Positions 60,690 through 64,000 of a stretch of DNA of 64,000 bases are shown piece after piece (the first letter of the stretch is position 1; every line of letters begins with the position of its first letter). Under the pieces are notes generated by a model. The model saw only the letters and a program-made list of their open reading frames with translations, was not told the DNA's origin and did no database searches. A program made the position numbers and the translations under genes. Source of the DNA: Bdellovibrionales bacterium (GTDB lineage Bacteria > Bdellovibrionota > Bdellovibrionia > Bdellovibrionales > UBA1609); contig DAIDIG010000002.1 of assembly GCA_027459485.1 (NCBI GenBank), positions 1 through 64,000 on the forward strand, written 5' to 3'.

Positions 60690-62537
60690 TCATAAATCCA
60701 TCGGGAGATCGACCGTAAACGTCGACCCCTTCGCCGGTTCGCTCTCAACCGATATCTGACCGTTGTGCAAATTCACAAAATACCGGGCCAAATACAACCC
60801 AAGCCCGCTGCCTTTAATGGCGCCGTCGCGCACATTGCGGCTGCGGTAAAACTTCGTAAACAAATTTTCGATTTCGTCGGCCGAAATGCCGATGCCTTGA
60901 TCCGCCACTTGCACCATGAGGCGGCCGTTTGACTCTTCGGTCGTCACCAGAATCGAGCTGCCTTCGGGGCTGTACTTGATCGCGTTTTCGACCAGGTTCG
61001 AAAAGACTTGTCGCATGAGATCTTCGTCGACTTTCACGCTGAAAAGCGGCTCGAATTCCATCACGATTCGAATATTCTTTTGCTTGGCGAGATAATCGAG
61101 TTTCTGAATCGTTTCGCTTAATAGCGCGTTGATGTCGCGTGACTTGAGCTGCAGTTTGATCTCTTTACTTTCGATGCGACCAAGATTCAAAATCGAACCG
61201 ACAAATTCGGTGAGTTCTTGCGAAGAGTCGCTGATCGTTTTGATCGCTTCGCGTTGCGATGGTGTAAGTTTAGTCGTGTCGCGAAGCGCGATTTCGGTCA
61301 TACCTTGAATGCGTGCCAGCGGAGTTTTCAGATCGTGCGACATGAGCCGCAGAAAGTTCGATTTCAATTCTTCGACTTGAGTCAGCAGATTGTTGCGCTG
61401 GTAGTACTCCCACGACCGGCGGTTCTCGATGATGAGCCGATACGGGATAAAAAAGTAATAGCAGATAAACACCGTGAGAAGCGGATGTGCGACGTCGATC
61501 CAAATGCCGTCGGCAGCGAACAAAACCCACGAACAAAACAGATATCCGGTGAGAGTCAGTGCCAAAATGAAAAGTCCTCGCCCTGGGCGTAACGTGAGCA
61601 CGATCAAGACGGTGACGATCGCGATCAGACACGTGATGAGAAGGTTCACCCAGTACGGTACTTGAATGGGCGCATTGTTTAGAATCAACGTGTCGAGCAT
61701 GTTGGCTTGCAGCTCGGCGGTCGACATGGCTGTGAGATCCCGAGAATAGGGTGTCATGACGTAGTCGTTTTCGTCGGCTTTATTGTCTTTGCCTACGATG
61801 ACAATTTTGTTTTTGAAAACATTCGACGGGATGTACCCGTCCGCCACATCGACGAAACTGTATTTGGGGTACGTCCCGGTCGGATGATAATTGATGTAGG
61901 CCTGATGCGTGCGTTTGAACGTAAAAACGCCGCGATAATCGGTGACGCTGTTTCGGCCGGTCAGCGAGTCGGCTACTTTCATTTCAGCGAGCGGTCGGCC
62001 TTCGAGATCTAAAATGAGTCGTCGCGAAACGCCGTCGCGCGCAAAATTGTAAACGTCGGCGGTCGTCGGGCCCGACTCCACATCGAGATCCTGCAGAGGT
62101 GGCAAAAGACGAAATTCATCTTCGACACCTTGATCGGGGAGTTCGCGCTCCTCAATCACGAGCAAATTAACGCTCTTCGCGGCTTGGGCGAGTGCTTCAA
62201 GCTGATCGTACGAACCCATAATTTCGTTGAAGTCGTCGGGATACAAAACCTGCCGAGGCGCCGATTTGTGCAACTGATTGAACAGGTGAACGAAATCGTC
62301 GGCGTTGGGCAAACGGCGCAGTTGCTCTTGTGTTTTCGTGTCGATCGTCACAAGCACGATCTGACCCGACGTGTGCGGCGCGGGCCGCGTGCGCACGCGC
62401 ATGTCGTAGAAAAATCCCTCGAGATAATTGAGCCGGAATTGCGAGATAATAATCGCAAGGCCGATCGCCAGCCCGATTCGAAGGGCGGCGAACAACCATC
62501 GGCGATTTCTTTTGGAGGGGGACTTTTCCCGTTCCAT
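60690..62537 (-). CDS. CHASE2-domain sensor histidine kinase
   Basis: 615 residues from ATG 62537 (AAGAGGTG just upstream). One N-terminal helix, an extracytoplasmic CHASE2 domain (residues about 40-300; EGFFYDMRVRTRPAP, VLVTIDTKTQEQL), three hydrophobic helices (about 310-380), then HisKA with H401 in SHDLKTPLARIQ, N-box NLVENAIKYSPEG, DQGIGISADEI and GSGLGLYLARYFV. Active kinase by motifs. It follows the small peptide gene by 8 bases and precedes the NtrC-type regulator. Confidence 0.93.
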   Translation of the reverse strand: MEREKSPSKRNRRWLFAALRIGLAIGLAIIISQFRLNYLEGFFYDMRVRTRPAPHTSGQIVLVTIDTKTQEQLRRLPNADDFVHLFNQLHKSAPRQVLYPDDFNEIMGSYDQLEALAQAAKSVNLLVIEERELPDQGVEDEFRLLPPLQDLDVESGPTTADVYNFARDGVSRRLILDLEGRPLAEMKVADSLTGRNSVTDYRGVFTFKRTHQAYINYHPTGTYPKYSFVDVADGYIPSNVFKNKIVIVGKDNKADENDYVMTPYSRDLTAMSTAELQANMLDTLILNNAPIQVPYWVNLLITCLIAIVTVLIVLTLRPGRGLFILALTLTGYLFCSWVLFAADGIWIDVAHPLLTVFICYYFFIPYRLIIENRRSWEYYQRNNLLTQVEELKSNFLRLMSHDLKTPLARIQGMTEIALRDTTKLTPSQREAIKTISDSSQELTEFVGSILNLGRIESKEIKLQLKSRDINALLSETIQKLDYLAKQKNIRIVMEFEPLFSVKVDEDLMRQVFSNLVENAIKYSPEGSSILVTTEESNGRLMVQVADQGIGISADEIENLFTKFYRSRNVRDGAIKGSGLGLYLARYFVNLHNGQISVESEPAKGSTFTVDLPMDL

Positions 62538-62545
62538 GGCACCTC

Positions 62546-62677
62546 TTACGAATTGCGTTCCGGGCACGGTTGCGTGCGTTTGCCCTCTTGGGCGAGCCGC
62601 TCGCGCGTGTTTTCGTTAGCCGACATTTTGTTACCGGCGCGTTCCGACTTGGCGCGGATTTTTTTGATGTGTTTCAT
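62546..62677 (-). CDS. 43-residue peptide gene, possible radical SAM substrate
   Basis: Small ORF missed by length filters. ATG (62677-62675) overlaps the radical SAM stop as ATGA and has AAGGAG at ideal spacing; TAA at 62548-62546. The peptide begins MKHIKKIRAKSERAGNKMSA, is highly charged in the first 33 residues (leader-like) and ends RTQPCPERNS with one Cys between two Pro. No signal peptide. The gene sits between a peptide-modifying radical SAM/SPASM gene and a sensor kinase. It could be the precursor of a modified peptide or just a small regulatory protein; not confirmed. Confidence 0.6.
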   Translation of the reverse strand: MKHIKKIRAKSERAGNKMSANENTRERLAQEGKRTQPCPERNS

Positions 62678-64000
62678 GCGTTCTCCTTTTCCGTCGCTTG
62701 TGCGCTGAATGCGTTTTCAAGCAGCGATTGTTTGTAGTACCAAATAGCGTAAGCCGCGACCTCGCGTGTGCGCCGACAGAAGTTCGGATCTTTAGAATGG
62801 CGATCGCCCGAGTACGACTTGTGCACGGCCATGCAGCCGCCGCCACACAGATGTCGGGCCCAGCAGGTCTCACACCGATTGAGTTGAATAAGCGACGAAT
62901 CGTATTGTTCAAGCACGCTTGGCGATACGTCGGTCCCACGGCCGATTTTTTCGGCCGGGTCGTTCATGAACCAATTGCAAACGTAAAGGTCGGCGCGAGT
63001 ATCTGATTGAATGAGCGATTTGCCCGCTCCACAATAATTGTGTTGCCGTGTTTGGCCGGCAAGACGCGAGAGCGGCCGACGAAATTGCGCGATTTTGGCG
63101 AGGCCCGTAAGGCCGTCTCGTGCGAAAACGCGAGCCGCGACGTTACTAAGCCCGTCGAGATAAACGGTGGTGGATTTCTCTGACGTTTCGCGCGAGTCGT
63201 TATTCGCAAAGTTAAAGTTGTAACGATCCCAATTCATTTGAAGGCTTTCGAGAAAATCGAACGTCCGCTCGACGCCGCAATTGTGCGCGCCAAAAACGCA
63301 GTTGACGCTGAGGCTGCCCAGTTCGTTGCGAACCAAGCGAAGGTTTGCGAGCCCCTTCAATGTTTGTTCAGTCGAAGAACGTCCGCTTTTCGCGGGCCGA
63401 GTGACATCATTTACTGTTGGGTCACCGTCCAGGCTTATGTTCACATGAAAGCGATAGCGCGCGAGCAGGGTCGCGACACTCGGGGAGATCAGCGTGCCAT
63501 TCGTGTTGATCGAGAATTGGACGGCGATATTTCGGCCGGCGACGACGAGTTCGGCGTAACGACAAAGCGATTCGATGATTTGCGGGTATAACAGCGGTTC
63601 ACCTCCGCAATACTCGATTTCAAACGCATCGCCATCAGGCACAGCCTCTAGAAAGTGGCGGATCTGCTCTTCAGCGACCTGAGTGTCGATGCGAACGACT
63701 TTTGAGCCGTACGTTCCGGCGCTTTCACGTGTGCCGTCAGAATCGACAGCCGCGCAATACGTGCAGTTCAAATTACAGATTTGCGCAATATTGAGGAGTA
63801 GCGCGCGAATTCCGCGCACGCTGACTTGATCCGACGTTTCACTGCTGATTTCTTTGTGCCAAGTTTCAAGTTCGCCGTGAACTTCATCCGCAGTTTGCAA
63901 GCGAGTTTCATCGGCTAGCGCCTGCCAGGCTTCGTCATCGAGATCGGCGATCTCCAAATTTCGCGCGTGAAAACCAACGGTTACACCACTGGGCCCGCGA
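62674..64000 (-). CDS. Radical SAM/SPASM peptide-maturation enzyme, 5' end outside window
   Basis: About 442 codons are visible and the frame continues past the right edge (the region RNLEIADLDDEAWQAL is still coding-like), so the true start is not seen; a TTG at 63957 is probably not it. The SAM-cluster motif CNLNCTYC is encoded at 63754-63777, then EYCGGEPLLYPQ (GGE motif) and SINTNGTLI. The C-terminal SPASM domain has seven cysteines with the exact CETCWARHLCGGGC spacing (C-x2-C-x5-C-x3-C), binding two more Fe-S clusters. Such enzymes build thioether, C-C or other links in ribosomal peptides. Its end overlaps the small ORF by ATGA. Confidence 0.88.
   Translation of the reverse strand, partial: RGPSGVTVGFHARNLEIADLDDEAWQALADETRLQTADEVHGELETWHKEISSETSDQVSVRGIRALLLNIAQICNLNCTYCAAVDSDGTRESAGTYGSKVVRIDTQVAEEQIRHFLEAVPDGDAFEIEYCGGEPLLYPQIIESLCRYAELVVAGRNIAVQFSINTNGTLISPSVATLLARYRFHVNISLDGDPTVNDVTRPAKSGRSSTEQTLKGLANLRLVRNELGSLSVNCVFGAHNCGVERTFDFLESLQMNWDRYNFNFANNDSRETSEKSTTVYLDGLSNVAARVFARDGLTGLAKIAQFRRPLSRLAGQTRQHNYCGAGKSLIQSDTRADLYVCNWFMNDPAEKIGRGTDVSPSVLEQYDSSLIQLNRCETCWARHLCGGGCMAVHKSYSGDRHSKDPNFCRRTREVAAYAIWYYKQSLLENAFSAQATEKENA

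Overview
The window looks like a gene-dense piece of a Gram-negative chromosome, about half G+C, probably from the Bdellovibrionota (Bdellovibrio-like) lineage. This is inferred from the mix of gene families and not proven: a complete flagellar rod/basal-body/hook operon led by a sigma-54 activator, plain flagellins without variable domains, Tad pilus, Mla lipid transport, CHASE2 kinase, many lipoproteins and small outer-membrane barrels. No rRNA, tRNA, insertion sequence, prophage or CRISPR array was seen. Genes often overlap, on the same strand or tail to tail.

Layout. 1-7.2 kb: truncated tadC, then maf, a YggS-type PLP protein, proC, a short CoA-transferase, a DivIVA-like coiled coil, a beta-barrel protein and an MFS pump. 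7.2-19.3 kb: valS, an outer-membrane/lipoprotein pair, a large secreted protein of unknown family, Sua5/TsaC, another secreted protein, RNase R and a UbiB-type kinase overlapping it. 19.3-21.9 kb (minus): superoxide dismutase, a glycine-zipper stress-type protein and Dps. 21.9-23.9 kb (minus): two flagellins. 24-32.3 kb: aminotransferase, hexapeptide acyltransferase, TrmFO, PAS protein, DciA, an M23 peptidase whose active site lies antisense to the dciA tail, and the operon lipoprotein-mlaE-mlaF-mlaD. 32.5-48.3 kb (plus): a TPR protein, a sigma-54 activator, then flgB-flgC-fliE-fliF-fliG-fliH-fliI-fliJ-MotE-like-fliK-flgD-(TIGR02530 protein)-flgE. 48.4-54.5 kb: GH144-like glucanase, small secreted protein, pfkA, lipoprotein, gamma-glutamyltransferase and a barrel protein. 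54.5-59.1 kb (minus): a possible ribbon-helix-helix protein, ileS, lspA and lgt. 59.2-64 kb (minus): a sigma-54 response regulator, a CHASE2 histidine kinase, a 43-residue unlisted peptide gene and a radical SAM/SPASM enzyme running off the right edge.

The most interesting system is this last one. The radical SAM/SPASM gene (a class that modifies ribosomal peptides) is coupled by an ATGA overlap to the tiny gene, which has a strong ribosome site and is followed 8 nt later by a CHASE2 sensor kinase and then an NtrC-type regulator. This suggests a modified peptide made in one operon with a two-component pathway. Other items of note: an 11-bp perfect stem at the Sua5 start with the ribosome site in its loop, a HVGT in place of HxGH in IleS, several structured leaders in the flagellar regions, and long overlaps (rnr/ubiB, dciA/M23, GH144/small protein).
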